Notes: generated by a model from the sequence alone, not told the origin. 64,000 bases of DNA from Nesterenkonia halotolerans (GCF_014874065.1 NZ_JADBEE010000001.1:1550001-1614000), one strand, 5' to 3'; shown: positions 1-9,021, numbered from the stretch's first letter. Numbers and translations: made by a program.

Positions 1-277
1 GATCGAGGTAGGCCGCAGCAAACTGCTGACGACGCTGTGCGGTCAGCACCTCCTGAGCACCCGGGGCGACGAACATCCCCAGCCCCCGGCGCTTGACCAG
101 GATCCCGCGATCCACGAGGAGGTTGATCCCCTTGGCCGCCGTCGCCGGGTTGATGCGATGAAAGGTGGCGAGTTCATTGGTCGAGGGGGCGCGTTCGCCT
201 TCAGCCAGCGAACCGTCCAGCACAGAAGCCTCCAACTGCTCTGCGATCTGCACGAACAGTGCTCGACCCTCTTCCAC
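1..277 (-). CDS. GntR-family regulator, YtrA-like (C-terminal end outside window)
   Basis: The minus strand reads an N-terminal winged-helix domain: a start region ending in FVQIAEQLEASVLDG, then PSTNELATFHRINPATAAKG (recognition helix region) and a wing with ILVKRRGLGMFV. This order and spacing are those of GntR regulators. The very early HTH and the FVQIAEQ start resemble the short YtrA subfamily, which often controls ABC transporters. I chose the GTG at 277 because a purine-rich GGAAGGG lies about 10 nt upstream; an ATG at 316 in the same frame is possible. The gene runs off the left edge, so its effector part and downstream partners are unseen. A perfect inverted repeat at 333-360 just upstream is its probable operator. 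Confidence 0.8.
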   Translation of the reverse strand, partial: MEEGRALFVQIAEQLEASVLDGSLAEGERAPSTNELATFHRINPATAAKGINLLVDRGILVKRRGLGMFVAPGAQEVLTAQRRQQFAAAYLD

Positions 278-332
278 AGACTGACCACCCTTCCTTCGGC
301 AACGAGAGCAGCATAGCCAGTCCATCACCTCA

Positions 333-360
333 ATGGTTCATTACTCTACTAATGAACCAT
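333..360. promoter_or_regulatory. Palindromic operator, probable GntR autoregulatory site
   Basis: Perfect 11-bp inverted repeat ATGGTTCATTA / TAATGAACCAT (333-343 and 350-360) with a 6-bp spacer. It lies between the divergent GntR gene and the HAD phosphatase gene. YtrA-type GntR regulators commonly bind long palindromes next to their own gene; assignment to this regulator is inference from position. Confidence 0.7.
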
Positions 361-472
361 AGTGGCACAGCAGGGTCAAGACCTGCCGATTCGACAGCTT
401 CGCGGGACCGGCCGAGGCGCGATCGACAGGCGCCCAGCACCCGCCTCCTAGTGGGCCCACAGGCGAAGGACA

Positions 473-478
473 TAAGAT
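473..478 (+). promoter_or_regulatory. -10 element, leaderless-type, HAD phosphatase
   Basis: TAAGAT sits exactly 6 nt before the ATG at 485 and there is no Shine-Dalgarno sequence. Transcription would start at or next to the start codon. Confidence 0.55.
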
Positions 479-484
479 CAGGGC

Positions 485-1300
485 ATGAATGGTGAGAATA
501 TTGAATGCTGGCTGACCGATATGGACGGCGTGCTCGTCCGAGAGCAGGAGGCACTCCCCGGTGCCGCCGAGCTTCTGGAGCAGTGGCGGCGACAGGATCT
601 CCCCTATCTGGTGCTGACGAACAACTCCATCTTCACGGCAAGGGATCTCAGCGCTCGGCTGCGTCACTCCGGGCTCGTCGTCCCCGAGGAACGGATCTGG
701 ACTTCTGCCCTCGCGAGTGCCACCTTCCTGGCGAACCAGATCGATCCGGAGTCGAATGCCCAGGGCAGCTGTTACGTCATCGGTGAAGCTGGCCTGACCA
801 CCGCCATCCACGCGGCGGGCTTCATCATGACGGAGACGAACCCCGATTATGTGGTGGTGGGCGAGACTCGGAACTACAGCTTCGAGGCCATCACCAAGGC
901 CGTGCGGCTGATCAACGACGGCGCCCGATTCATACTCACCAACCCGGATGCCACAGGCCCCAGCGCCGAGGGCGTCCTGCCCGCGACCGGCGCGATCGCC
1001 TCACTCATCACCAAGGCCACGGGCCGGGAGCCGTATGTGGTGGGCAAGCCCAACCCGATGATGTTTCGATCTGCGCTGAACCACCTGGGCGCACACTCCA
1101 TGGAGACCGCCATGATCGGCGACCGCATGGACACCGACATCGTCGCCGGCATGGAAGCCGGAATGCACACCATCCTGGTGATGACGGGACTCTCCAGCCG
1201 CGCCAGCATCGCCGACTTCCCCTTCCGCCCGAACCGCATCATCGACGGTGTCTATGAGCTGCTGGACGAGCCGCTGCAGGGCGGCGACGAGGACGACTGA
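485..1300 (+). CDS. HAD-IIA family phosphatase (NagD-like)
   Basis: A 271-residue cytoplasmic HAD hydrolase of subfamily IIA. Motif I is DMDGVL (Asp12 nucleophile, Asp14 acid/base), motif II is TNNS, the Lys of motif III is in GKPNPMMF, and motif IV is GDRMDTDI. The length and the cap domain between motifs II and III fit NagD/p-nitrophenylphosphatase proteins that hydrolyse small sugar or nucleotide phosphates. The physiological substrate cannot be told from sequence. The ATG at 485 follows a -10-like TAAGAT at 6 nt. It is transcribed alone: divergent from GntR and closed by a strong bidirectional hairpin shared with the convergent MMPL gene. Confidence 0.85.
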   Translation: MNGENIECWLTDMDGVLVREQEALPGAAELLEQWRRQDLPYLVLTNNSIFTARDLSARLRHSGLVVPEERIWTSALASATFLANQIDPESNAQGSCYVIGEAGLTTAIHAAGFIMTETNPDYVVVGETRNYSFEAITKAVRLINDGARFILTNPDATGPSAEGVLPATGAIASLITKATGREPYVVGKPNPMMFRSALNHLGAHSMETAMIGDRMDTDIVAGMEAGMHTILVMTGLSSRASIADFPFRPNRIIDGVYELLDEPLQGGDEDD

Positions 1301-1379
1301 GGCGCTCAGCCCCGCCGTCTCGACCCACCCTGCCTCACGGCCCCAGGCCCGCAGCCTCCCGGCGTTGTGAGGCGGACAC

Positions 1380-1420
1380 AGAAATGCCCGGCAACCGCTC
1401 CCGCGGCGCCGGGCATTTCT
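1380..1420. terminator. Bidirectional terminator hairpin
   Basis: A 13-bp perfect stem (AGAAATGCCCGGC / GCCGGGCATTTCT) with a 15-nt loop lies between the convergent HAD phosphatase and MMPL genes. The stem base is A/T-rich on both strands, so it could end transcripts from either side. Confidence 0.8.
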
Positions 1421-1431
1421 CATGTCTGGAC

Positions 1432-3948
1432 TCAGGTATCCCGGCCTGCGGAATCGTCGACCATCTTGCGCTCCAGCTTGGCGCCCTCGACGTCCACATC
1501 GGGAATGATGCGATCCATCCACTTGGGCAGCCACCACGCGGCCGGCCCTGCGAGGTGCAGCAGGGCGGGCACCAGCAGCAGCCGCACCACGAAGGCATCG
1601 AGCAGCACGCCAACCGCGAGCCCGAGACCCATGGAGGCCACCATCGGGTCGTCGGTGAAGATGAACCCGGCGAAGACCGAGGACATGATCAGCGCGGCGG
1701 CTGTGACCACCGAGCGCCCGGCATGGAGGCCCTGGCGCACCGCCAGGCGCGGTGCAGAGCCGTGGGCATAGGCCTCCCGCATCCCCGAGGCGGTGAAGAG
1801 CTGATAGTCCATCGCCAGCCCGAAGAGGATCCCGACCATGAGCACGGGCAGGAAGGTCACGATCGGACCGGGTTCGGTGACGCCGACGAGATCGGCGAAC
1901 CAGCCCCACTGGAAGACCGCGACGACGATGCCCACCGCCGCTGCGAAGGAGCCGATGAACCCGAGGGTGGCGATCACCGGGAGCAGGATCGAACGGAACA
2001 CCATGATCATCAGCAGCAGCGAGAGCCCGATGACCAGAGCGAGGTAGAACGGGAGGGCTTCAGAGATCACATCTGACATGTCGACCTGTGCTGCGGTCAT
2101 GCCTGCCACCGAGAGTTCGACGTCGGCCGCCTCGGTGCCGTCCAGCATCCCACCGGCACGGAACTCATGGACGAGCTCCTCGGTGGACTCGGCCGCCGGG
2201 CCGTCCTCCGGAATGACCTGGAAGACGCCGAGAGTGTTGTCATCGTTCAAGGCCGCCGGCACCGCTGCGGCGATGGACTCATTGGCCAGCAGCTCATTGC
2301 CGATCTCGACCTGATAATCCTGGGCCGCGGCGTCGTCGAGCCCTTCCGGCATGTCCGCCAGCACCAGCAGCGGGCCGTTGACTCCGGCTCCGAAGGCCTC
2401 TTCAGTGGCGTGGTACGCCTGGTAGGAGGCCGAGTCTTCGGCGTTGGAGCTTGCATCGGGCAGACCCAGACGGAGATCGAACGTCGGGATCGAGAGCACA
2501 CCGAGCCCCAGGAGCGCCAGCGCCGCGATGACGACTGCCTTGCCGTGGCCCATCGGTTCGGTGACCTGCTTCGCCCGGAAGTCGCCCATGTGGCGCCGTT
2601 CCTTGCCGCGCAGGATCTTGTGACCGACGATCGAGAGCATCGCCGGGGTCATGGTCACGGCGATGAGCACCGCGATGGCCACGCAGGCGGCCGCGACCGT
2701 GCCCATCAGCGCCAGGAACGGCAGGCCAGTGACGTTGAGTGCCAGCAGCGCGATGACCACTGTGGCTCCCGCGAAGACCACCGCATTTCCTGCTGTGCCG
2801 GTGGCAAGAGCAATGGAGTCGTGGAGGGCCATGCCATCCTTCAGCTGGCGACGATGCCGGTGGATGATGAACAGGCAGTAGTCGATGCCGACCGCGAGGC
2901 CGAGCATCAGGCCCAGGATGGGAGTCATCGACATCATCTCGACGACCCCGGAGAGGGCCATCGCGCCGGCCACACCGACGCCCACGCCCACCAGAGCGTT
3001 GAGCAGCGGCAGTCCTGCGCCGATGAGGGTGCCCAGCATGATCAGAAGCACGGCGGCGGCGATCATCAGACCGATGAGCTCCGCCACGGAGAACAGGTGC
3101 GGCAGCTCCATATCGAGGTCCCCACCGGGAAGCGCGTCCACGCCGTCGATGTCGGCGTTGCTGAGCTCCTCGGAGATGGAGGCGAGCTCTTCGGTGCCCA
3201 CACTCTCCATAGGCTCGTCGAAGTTGATCATCAGCACGGCGACGTCGCCCTCATCGGAGAGGACCTGCGCGCCGGAGGAGAGCTCCAGCAGCGCCTCGCC
3301 GCGCTCCAGCTCGGTCTGCGCCTCGGAGAGCTCATCCTCTCCGGAGGACAGCTCCTCCTGACCGTCTTCGAGCGCCTCGCGATTGGCATCGATCTCGGCC
3401 TGCTGGGCTTCAAACTGCGGAGCCGCGGCCTCGTAGATGCCCTGCTCGCGAGCCTGCGCGATGGCCTGATCGAGCTGCTCCTGACCCTGTTCGAGCTGAT
3501 CGAATCCAGCCTCGATCTCCTCGCGGCTGGACTCGAGCTCCTCACGACCGGCGTCGAGCTCGTCCTGACCATCGGTGATGTCGCTGCGCGCATCCTCAAG
3601 CTCGGACTGCGTGGCGAAAGGGTCCGTCACGCTGCTGATGGCCTCGTCGGACTCGAGCTCCTCCATCAGAGAGGCGATCTCGTCCTTCTGCTCCTGCGTG
3701 AACGGTTCACCGTCCTGCGTGCGCAGCAGCGCTGAGGCGTTGCCTCCACCGGAATCGGGCATCTCGTCCGCCAGTCGATCTGCCACCTTGGTGGTCTCGA
3801 GGTCGGGAAGACTGATCTGGTCTGTCAGCTGACCGCCGAAGGCGAGGAAGGAGCTGACAGCGAGGGCGAGCAGGACGAACCACGCTGCGACGACCGTTTT
3901 TGCTCGACGTGCAGACAGCAGGCCGAGGCGATAAAGGAGCTTTGCCAT
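1432..3948 (-). CDS. MMPL/RND-family transporter
   Basis: An integral membrane exporter of about 838 residues. The N-terminal helix begins MAKLLYRLGLLSARRAK. A large extracytoplasmic loop (roughly residues 60-270) is very acidic and heptad-like, rich in E, D, Q and L (EELESSREEIEAG), suggesting a coiled coil. Then come two blocks of six helices, the first with the GxxxGLAVGIDYCLF signature and the second with GLAMDYQLF, both containing the Asp-Tyr pair used in proton coupling in MMPL proteins. Such proteins export lipids, drugs or peptides; the cargo is unknown. The ATG at 3948 is preferred over a GTG at 3987 because TATGAT stands 6 nt before it. A TetR gene lies 82 nt upstream on the same strand, so TetR control is likely. 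Confidence 0.85.
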   Translation of the reverse strand: MAKLLYRLGLLSARRAKTVVAAWFVLLALAVSSFLAFGGQLTDQISLPDLETTKVADRLADEMPDSGGGNASALLRTQDGEPFTQEQKDEIASLMEELESDEAISSVTDPFATQSELEDARSDITDGQDELDAGREELESSREEIEAGFDQLEQGQEQLDQAIAQAREQGIYEAAAPQFEAQQAEIDANREALEDGQEELSSGEDELSEAQTELERGEALLELSSGAQVLSDEGDVAVLMINFDEPMESVGTEELASISEELSNADIDGVDALPGGDLDMELPHLFSVAELIGLMIAAAVLLIMLGTLIGAGLPLLNALVGVGVGVAGAMALSGVVEMMSMTPILGLMLGLAVGIDYCLFIIHRHRRQLKDGMALHDSIALATGTAGNAVVFAGATVVIALLALNVTGLPFLALMGTVAAACVAIAVLIAVTMTPAMLSIVGHKILRGKERRHMGDFRAKQVTEPMGHGKAVVIAALALLGLGVLSIPTFDLRLGLPDASSNAEDSASYQAYHATEEAFGAGVNGPLLVLADMPEGLDDAAAQDYQVEIGNELLANESIAAAVPAALNDDNTLGVFQVIPEDGPAAESTEELVHEFRAGGMLDGTEAADVELSVAGMTAAQVDMSDVISEALPFYLALVIGLSLLLMIMVFRSILLPVIATLGFIGSFAAAVGIVVAVFQWGWFADLVGVTEPGPIVTFLPVLMVGILFGLAMDYQLFTASGMREAYAHGSAPRLAVRQGLHAGRSVVTAAALIMSSVFAGFIFTDDPMVASMGLGLAVGVLLDAFVVRLLLVPALLHLAGPAAWWLPKWMDRIIPDVDVEGAKLERKMVDDSAGRDT

Positions 3949-3954
3949 GGGTCG

Positions 3955-3960
3955 ATCATA
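3955..3960 (-). promoter_or_regulatory. -10 element, leaderless-type, MMPL gene
   Basis: On the minus strand TATGAT is followed by 6 nt and then the ATG of the MMPL gene. No ribosome binding site is visible. This would give the exporter its own promoter in addition to read-through from the TetR gene. Confidence 0.55.
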
Positions 3961-4030
3961 AACGGAACGCCGCGTCTCGAAATTCACTCAGTCGGGTCTG
4001 CGTACCATATGTGACAAATTTCATAGCAGT

Positions 4031-4666
4031 TCAGGAAGACCCAGAGGTCTCTGCCGGACGCAGCAGACCCGTCACCACGACGTCGACGAGCGACTCGGCC
4101 CAGCTCAGCGAGGGGGCGGAGCCGATGAGCATTCGGAAGATCAGCGGATCCCCCATGGCCGAGGCTGCCGCGGCGATGTCGACACCCTCGCGCAGCTCAC
4201 CAGCCCGCTCTGCTTCGCGCAGCCTTTCGGCGAGCGGCCCGTGGTCCCACATGCTGGCGCGCTGGAGCAGGCGCTCGGTGCCGGCGTCGCCCTGCAGACC
4301 TGCCACGACGAGGCTGCGTGCCATCCCTACATGGGTCTCCTGGAAGGCCTCCACCAGCATGGAACGGACCCAACTGAGGCAGTCCCGGCGGAGATCCCCC
4401 GTGGATGGCATCGGGACGATCTCGAACTCCGCATCGCCGGTGAGCATGACCTCAAGCACCACCAGAGCCTTGGATCTCCACCAGCGATAGATGGTCTGCT
4501 TGCTGACGCCCGCCTCGGAGGCGATGGCCTCCACCGTCAGCTCCTCGTAGGAGCTCTGGCTCAGCAGCCGGGACGTGGCATCGAGAACCGCCTGATGGGA
4601 TGCTTCGCTGCGCGGCCGCCCCCGACGCGGTTCCGCAGTGCCGGATCGCTGTGCCTCACATGCCAT
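4031..4666 (-). CDS. TetR-family transcriptional regulator
   Basis: A 211-residue TetR repressor. After a short basic leader (RRGRPRSEA) comes the canonical HTH: an AVLDATSRLLS helix, ELTVEAIASEAGVSKQTIYRWWRSK recognition region, then a C-terminal ligand domain of the TetR_C type. The ATG at 4666 is used because a TACGAT hexamer stands 7 nt before it; upstream ATGs at 4675 and 4708 are alternatives. It lies just upstream of, and on the same strand as, the MMPL exporter, and divergent from pabB with about 50 nt between. The obvious model is ligand-relieved repression of itself and the exporter. Confidence 0.88.
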   Translation of the reverse strand: MACEAQRSGTAEPRRGRPRSEASHQAVLDATSRLLSQSSYEELTVEAIASEAGVSKQTIYRWWRSKALVVLEVMLTGDAEFEIVPMPSTGDLRRDCLSWVRSMLVEAFQETHVGMARSLVVAGLQGDAGTERLLQRASMWDHGPLAERLREAERAGELREGVDIAAAASAMGDPLIFRMLIGSAPSLSWAESLVDVVVTGLLRPAETSGSS

Positions 4667-4673
4667 GAGCGTC

Positions 4674-4679
4674 ATCGTA
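4674..4679 (-). promoter_or_regulatory. -10 element, leaderless-type, TetR gene
   Basis: Minus-strand TACGAT 7 nt before the ATG at 4666. It lies in the short region shared with divergent pabB, whose own start has the weaker CATCCT hexamer at 4706-4711, 6 nt before its ATG. Confidence 0.45.
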
Positions 4680-4717
4680 GCGCGGCGCAGGTGCGGAGCC
4701 TGTGCCATCCTTGACCC

Positions 4718-6385
4718 ATGACAGCGGCGGGACAGGCCTTCTCAGTGGCGGAAGCTCAGTTTCGCAGCAGCATCTTGAAGCGGCACGACCAGGGCGACGG
4801 CGTTGGATCCGGAACTCCTGGATCCGAAGATCTGGCGCTGCACCTCTTCAAGGCATTGAGCGCCCTGCTGCCGGAGGCCCCCGCCGCCCTGCTCGACAGC
4901 AGCGATCATGCCTCCACCGACCAGCCCAGCCGCAGCGCACAGAGCATCCTCGCCTTCTCCTTCGGTGAGCACGCCGGCACGGTCAGTCACACCGCGGGAG
5001 TGACGACCCTCGTCACCCCCGGGGAGACCAGCCAGCGGGAGCAGCCGTTCTTCTCCTGGCTCGAGCAGAACTGGCTCCGCGAACAGCGAACCGACGGCCA
5101 GCGGCCAGTCGACCGGCACACCCCCGAACGGCCGGAGTCACACGAGGAGCCCTCGGACACCCCCAGCTTCCGTCTCGGCTGGGTGGGATGGCTCGGCTAC
5201 GAGCTCAAGCGTGAGGCCGGCTCCCCCGTGGAGCCCGCCCCAGCACGCGAGAGCCTCCCCACCGAAGAGGCAAGCCTCTTCCGCGCCACCCACGCGGTGG
5301 TCCTGCACCATCCCAGCGGGCAGCTCGAGCTGCAGTGGCTGGAGTCGGCGGCCCAGGACGCCGCAGCGTGGCCGGAGCTGGTGCGGCGGGCGCTGTCCCA
5401 GCTGCGACCCGAACCCGAGACAGCGAGCGTGGCAGAGCCCGAGCAGAATGAGCATCGGCTGAGACTCGAGAACCTGGAGAGCCGGGACTCACGCAGTGCG
5501 TATCTCGCGGCGATCGAGGCCGCTCAGCGTGAGATCACCGCGGGCAACAGCTACGAGATCTGCCTGACTACCGCGGTGACCGCCACGCTGGGCGCGGATT
5601 CGGCGAGCACTGAAGCGATCGGCCGCGGCCTCGAGCTCTTCACGAGGCTGCGAGCGCAGAACCGGGCACCCTTCACCCAGTTCCTGCGAATCGGGGAGAC
5701 CGAGGTGGCCTCCACCTCACCGGAGCGGTTTCTGAGCATCAGCCAGGGCGGCACGCTGCGTTCCGAACCGATCAAGGGGACTCGGCCCCGGGGCCGGACG
5801 ACCGCCGAGGACCGTCGCCTGGTGGAGGATCTCGCGACCCATCCGAAGGACCGCGCCGAGAACGTGATGATCGCGGATCTGGTGCGCAACGACCTCTCCA
5901 TCCACGCGGTCCCCGGCAGCCTGCGCACCGAGCGGCTCTGTGCCGTGGAGAGCTACCCCACGGTGCATCAGCTGGTGTCCACCATCAGCGCGAAGATCCC
6001 CGCAGGGACCTCCCGGGGGCGGGTCATCGCCGACGCCTTTCCACCCGGGTCCATGACCGGAGCGCCGAAGATCTCCACCATGGACATCCTGGAACGCCTC
6101 GAATCCGGTGCCCGCGGACCCTACTCAGGGGTGGCGGGGTACTTCAGCAGCAACGGGGCAGCCGATCTCGCGGTGCTGATCCGCACCGCCGTGCTGACCG
6201 GAGGAGCAGAATCCCGCAGGCTTCATCTCGGCCTGGGAGGAGCGATCACCGCCGACTCCGACTCAGAACAGGAGTGGGAGGAGGTCAAGGTGAAGTCGCG
6301 CGGCGTGCTGGCCGCGCTCGGAGCGCAGTTTCCTGAGAGCGGCGGCGCCGAAGAGCAGGCGCTGCAGCCCAGTCCAGCGTCCTAG
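4718..6385 (+). CDS. pabB: Aminodeoxychorismate synthase component I
   Basis: A 555-residue chorismate-binding enzyme that would aminate chorismate to 4-amino-4-deoxychorismate for folate synthesis, with a glutaminase partner not in the window. The N-terminal half has the GWVGWLGYELK signature of PabB/TrpE N-domains. The chorismate-binding half starts near residue 260 with EAAQREITAGNSYEICLT and continues through TSPERFLS, SEPIKGTRPRG (the PIKGT motif typical of PabB, with the catalytic Lys), AENVMIADLVRNDL and FPPGSMTGAPK. The PIKGT motif favours PabB over anthranilate synthase TrpE, where it is PIAGT. The pabC-type gene 2.6 kb downstream on the same strand supports a folate role. It is convergent with the lipoprotein gene, the two stop codons sharing CTAG. 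Confidence 0.85.
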   Translation: MTAAGQAFSVAEAQFRSSILKRHDQGDGVGSGTPGSEDLALHLFKALSALLPEAPAALLDSSDHASTDQPSRSAQSILAFSFGEHAGTVSHTAGVTTLVTPGETSQREQPFFSWLEQNWLREQRTDGQRPVDRHTPERPESHEEPSDTPSFRLGWVGWLGYELKREAGSPVEPAPARESLPTEEASLFRATHAVVLHHPSGQLELQWLESAAQDAAAWPELVRRALSQLRPEPETASVAEPEQNEHRLRLENLESRDSRSAYLAAIEAAQREITAGNSYEICLTTAVTATLGADSASTEAIGRGLELFTRLRAQNRAPFTQFLRIGETEVASTSPERFLSISQGGTLRSEPIKGTRPRGRTTAEDRRLVEDLATHPKDRAENVMIADLVRNDLSIHAVPGSLRTERLCAVESYPTVHQLVSTISAKIPAGTSRGRVIADAFPPGSMTGAPKISTMDILERLESGARGPYSGVAGYFSSNGAADLAVLIRTAVLTGGAESRRLHLGLGGAITADSDSEQEWEEVKVKSRGVLAALGAQFPESGGAEEQALQPSPAS

Positions 6386-7338
6386 TCGGCGTTCTCGTAG
6401 CGGTAGGCGGCGAGCTTCTCGGCCTGCAGCTCCACGATCGTGCTGAACGTCTCGGCCTCCATGTTGGCCGCGCTCACCATCAGCAGGTGCCTGCCGTAGT
6501 CGACGCTTGCTGAGTAACCGAGCACCTCGACCATGTCCTCGCCGTTGTGCACGTCCATGTCCAGCTCGATGCCTTCAAATTCCTGGGCCTCGAAGGGCTT
6601 GACCTGCACTGAGTCTGTCTCACCGCGGAGCGGCGTGCCCGCGCAGGCGTCGAGCACCTGATCCCAGACGGCTGCGGAGTCCTGCGGCTCCTCGAGGCCG
6701 AGCATCCACACATAGAGACTTTCTGTGCGGTCCTCGAGCTGGTGCTCATATTCCTGGACGACGCCGCCCTGCGGGCTCTCTCCGACCAGCTCGGCGTTGA
6801 CTCGGTCCATCGCCGCGGCGCAGGCTCCGTCGCCGAAGTTCTCGGCGTAGATGTCCTCTTCGACCGCCAGCTGCTCCTGGAAGAAATCCAGGCCGGTGAA
6901 GGTTGAATGACGGTCCGGGGTGAAGGGGAGCTCACTCTCCGTCAGCAGGATCTCCGCGATCTCCTGTTCCTCGAGCAGCTCCTCGGGCTCACTCTCGGAC
7001 TCCGCATCCTCCGCCGCTGGAGAACTCGACGCACCTGAGTCAGGCTCGGACTCGCTGGACGCGGCGCCCGACTCAGCGGAGGAGGCACCGGACTCGGCGC
7101 CATCTGATGAGTCGGCGACATCAGCTGCGGAGGCTGAATCACTGGCAAGACTCGGATCCCCGGCACCCTGGGCGCAGCCTGTCACCGACAGTGCAGCTGC
7201 GGCGATCAGCGCCGTGAACCCGGGAGCGCGGGCCTTGGGCGGCGCGGCTCCTCGAGCGGCAGAACGCATTCCGGTCATGTTCCCTCGGGTCTCATCGGTG
7301 CACGGTGCAACGGAGCCGGGGCATGCCCCGGCCTTCAC
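6382..7338 (-). CDS. Acidic lipoprotein of unknown function
   Basis: The precursor has a basic, hydrophobic signal segment (FTALIAAAALSVTGC) ending in a lipobox whose Cys would be lipidated. A long low-complexity stretch of Ser, Glu, Asp and Ala follows (about 70 residues), probably a flexible wall-spanning tether. The C-terminal 190 residues form a folded domain with one Cys pair candidate (GDGACAAAM and LDACAGTP), like the sensor or PknH-type domains of actinobacterial lipoproteins, but I cannot assign a family. The start is unsure: GTG 7338 has a good -10 (TATACT) 7 nt away, but ATGs at 7278 and 7269 follow AGGGA and give a more normal signal peptide. Confidence 0.7.
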   Translation of the reverse strand: MKAGACPGSVAPCTDETRGNMTGMRSAARGAAPPKARAPGFTALIAAAALSVTGCAQGAGDPSLASDSASAADVADSSDGAESGASSAESGAASSESEPDSGASSSPAAEDAESESEPEELLEEQEIAEILLTESELPFTPDRHSTFTGLDFFQEQLAVEEDIYAENFGDGACAAAMDRVNAELVGESPQGGVVQEYEHQLEDRTESLYVWMLGLEEPQDSAAVWDQVLDACAGTPLRGETDSVQVKPFEAQEFEGIELDMDVHNGEDMVEVLGYSASVDYGRHLLMVSAANMEAETFSTIVELQAEKLAAYRYENAD

Positions 7339-7345
7339 CGCAGAG

Positions 7346-7351
7346 AGTATA
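7346..7351 (-). promoter_or_regulatory. -10 element of lipoprotein gene
   Basis: Minus-strand TATACT, the best -10 hexamer in this part. It stands 7 nt before an in-frame GTG (7338), so the mRNA is either leaderless or has about a 60-nt leader to the ATG at 7278. Confidence 0.55.
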
Positions 7352-7432
7352 TAACGTCCCGGGAGCCTGACCCCAGGAAGCCCGGCGAGGGTGGTCGCCT
7401 CTGACCAGATGCGCAGGCTGCGGAGATGAGGA

Positions 7433-8926
7433 CTACTGGAGAGCGGAGGTGAGCCGGAAGGTGTTGTCGAGGTATCGGACGTACCAGGGACGCGTGGACC
7501 ACTGGGCGAGGTCCAGCTCCGTGGAGAGCATGAGGTAGCGCGTGAAGACCCCCTCGATCTCGGCGACCTTGGCGTCGTCGACGATCATCAGCGTCACTTC
7601 CAGGTTCAGCGAGAAGGACCGCATGTCCATGTTCGAGGAGCCGAGCACTGCGACGTCGTCATCGATGATCATGAACTTCGCGTGGAGCACGTCGGGGTCC
7701 GGATAGCGGAAGATCCGCACGCCCGCCTCGAGCAGGATCTGGTAATAGGACTGCTGGGCGTGCTGGACGGTGAACTGGTCTGCCTTCTTCGAGACCAGCA
7801 CCAGGACCTCCACGTTGCGATGCGCCGCATTGGTCAGCGCGTAGAGCAGGGAGTCATCCGGGACCAGATAGGGGGTGGAGATGACGATCCGGTCCGTCGC
7901 CTGGTAGATCAGATCGTTGAAGAGCCGCAGGTTGTTCTCATCGGGGAAGCCTGGCCCGGAGGGGACCACCTGCACCAGGCTGCCGCCGGAGGCCGCCTCG
8001 TCCGCCTCCAGGTCCACCAGCAGCTTCTCACCGAGGTTCTCGTTGGTCTCCGCATACCAGTCTGAGGCGAAGACGATGTCGAGCCCGGTCACGGCGGGCC
8101 CGGTGAGCACCACGTTGAGCTCCACCCACGCACGCCCCATCCGCACGGCGGAGGCGCGCTGGTAGTGCGGCTCGATGAGATTCGTGGAGCCGGTGAGCGC
8201 GGTGAGCCCGTCGATGACGACGATCTTGCGGTGATTGCGCAGGTCCAGACGCGAGAAGCGACGACGCAGCGGCCGCACCGGCAGCACCCGGTGCCACTCG
8301 ATCCCCGAGGCGCGCAGCCGTCGCTTGAGCCTGCGGTACCCGCGCACCCGGGCAGTGCCGAGATGATCGAAGAGCAGCCGAACCTTGACGCCGCGCTGCG
8401 TCGCGCGCTCCAGGGCGTCCAGCACGGGCCCGGTGTAATCGGGGTCATCGCCGATGATGTAGAAGAGGACGTGGACGTACTCACGAGCCTCGTCGATCTG
8501 ATCCACGAGCCAGTGGAAGGTCTCCTGATAGTCAGAGATCAGCGTCAGCTGGTTGCCCTCCTGAATGGGGAACGCGCCGAGGTTGCGGTTCATCACCGCG
8601 GTGGCGCTGAGCTGCTCGTCATAGTCGCGGAGCTGATCCGAGAGGTCCATGTGGCTGGTGGCCTCCAGCAGCGCCTCGTTGATCCGGCGCTGGCGCTCCT
8701 GGCGCCGCGAGGAGAGCTTGCTGCGGCCGATCAGCAGAAACAGCGGAAGGGCGACCGCGGGGATGAAGAAGACCGCCAGGAGCCAGGCCATCGCGGTGTT
8801 CGGTCGCCGATTGTCCGGGATGATGCCGATCACGGCGACCCTGATTCCGACCTCCAGCACCAAGATGCTCAGGAAGATCCACTGCGGGAGGGACTCGATC
8901 CCCAATCCGCTTATCGGCCACAGCAC
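7433..8926 (-). CDS. cls: Cardiolipin synthase, phospholipase D type
   Basis: A 497-residue membrane enzyme that joins phosphatidyl groups to make cardiolipin. Two N-terminal hydrophobic segments (about residues 15-36 and 45-66) are followed by two PLD domains, each with an HxKxxxxD motif: His232, Lys234 and Asp239 in NHRKIVVIDG, and His415, Lys417 and Asp422 in HAKFMIIDDD. Downstream GSTNL and GSSNMD complete the signatures. Length and layout match bacterial ClsA. The GTG at 8926 is preceded by GGAGG with 7 nt spacing. It stands alone, convergent with nothing and divergent from pabC. Confidence 0.92.
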   Translation of the reverse strand: MLWPISGLGIESLPQWIFLSILVLEVGIRVAVIGIIPDNRRPNTAMAWLLAVFFIPAVALPLFLLIGRSKLSSRRQERQRRINEALLEATSHMDLSDQLRDYDEQLSATAVMNRNLGAFPIQEGNQLTLISDYQETFHWLVDQIDEAREYVHVLFYIIGDDPDYTGPVLDALERATQRGVKVRLLFDHLGTARVRGYRRLKRRLRASGIEWHRVLPVRPLRRRFSRLDLRNHRKIVVIDGLTALTGSTNLIEPHYQRASAVRMGRAWVELNVVLTGPAVTGLDIVFASDWYAETNENLGEKLLVDLEADEAASGGSLVQVVPSGPGFPDENNLRLFNDLIYQATDRIVISTPYLVPDDSLLYALTNAAHRNVEVLVLVSKKADQFTVQHAQQSYYQILLEAGVRIFRYPDPDVLHAKFMIIDDDVAVLGSSNMDMRSFSLNLEVTLMIVDDAKVAEIEGVFTRYLMLSTELDLAQWSTRPWYVRYLDNTFRLTSALQ

Positions 8927-9015
8927 GTCATCGCCTCCAAACCCTTCTGGGACAGCTTACTGGGTGCCCGCTGGGAGCCCAGTGCGGGCGGGCCTCACCA
9001 TGCGCCTGCAGGCGC

Positions 9016-9021
9016 TAGGCT
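9016..9021 (+). promoter_or_regulatory. -10 element, leaderless-type, pabC
   Basis: TAGGCT followed by 6 nt and the ATG at 9028, without a Shine-Dalgarno sequence. Confidence 0.5.

Noticed and set aside
1432..3948. Long plus-strand open frames (for example 2167-3735) opposite the MMPL gene
   Set aside because: High-GC antisense shadows; the minus frame has clear MMPL motifs and membrane helices.
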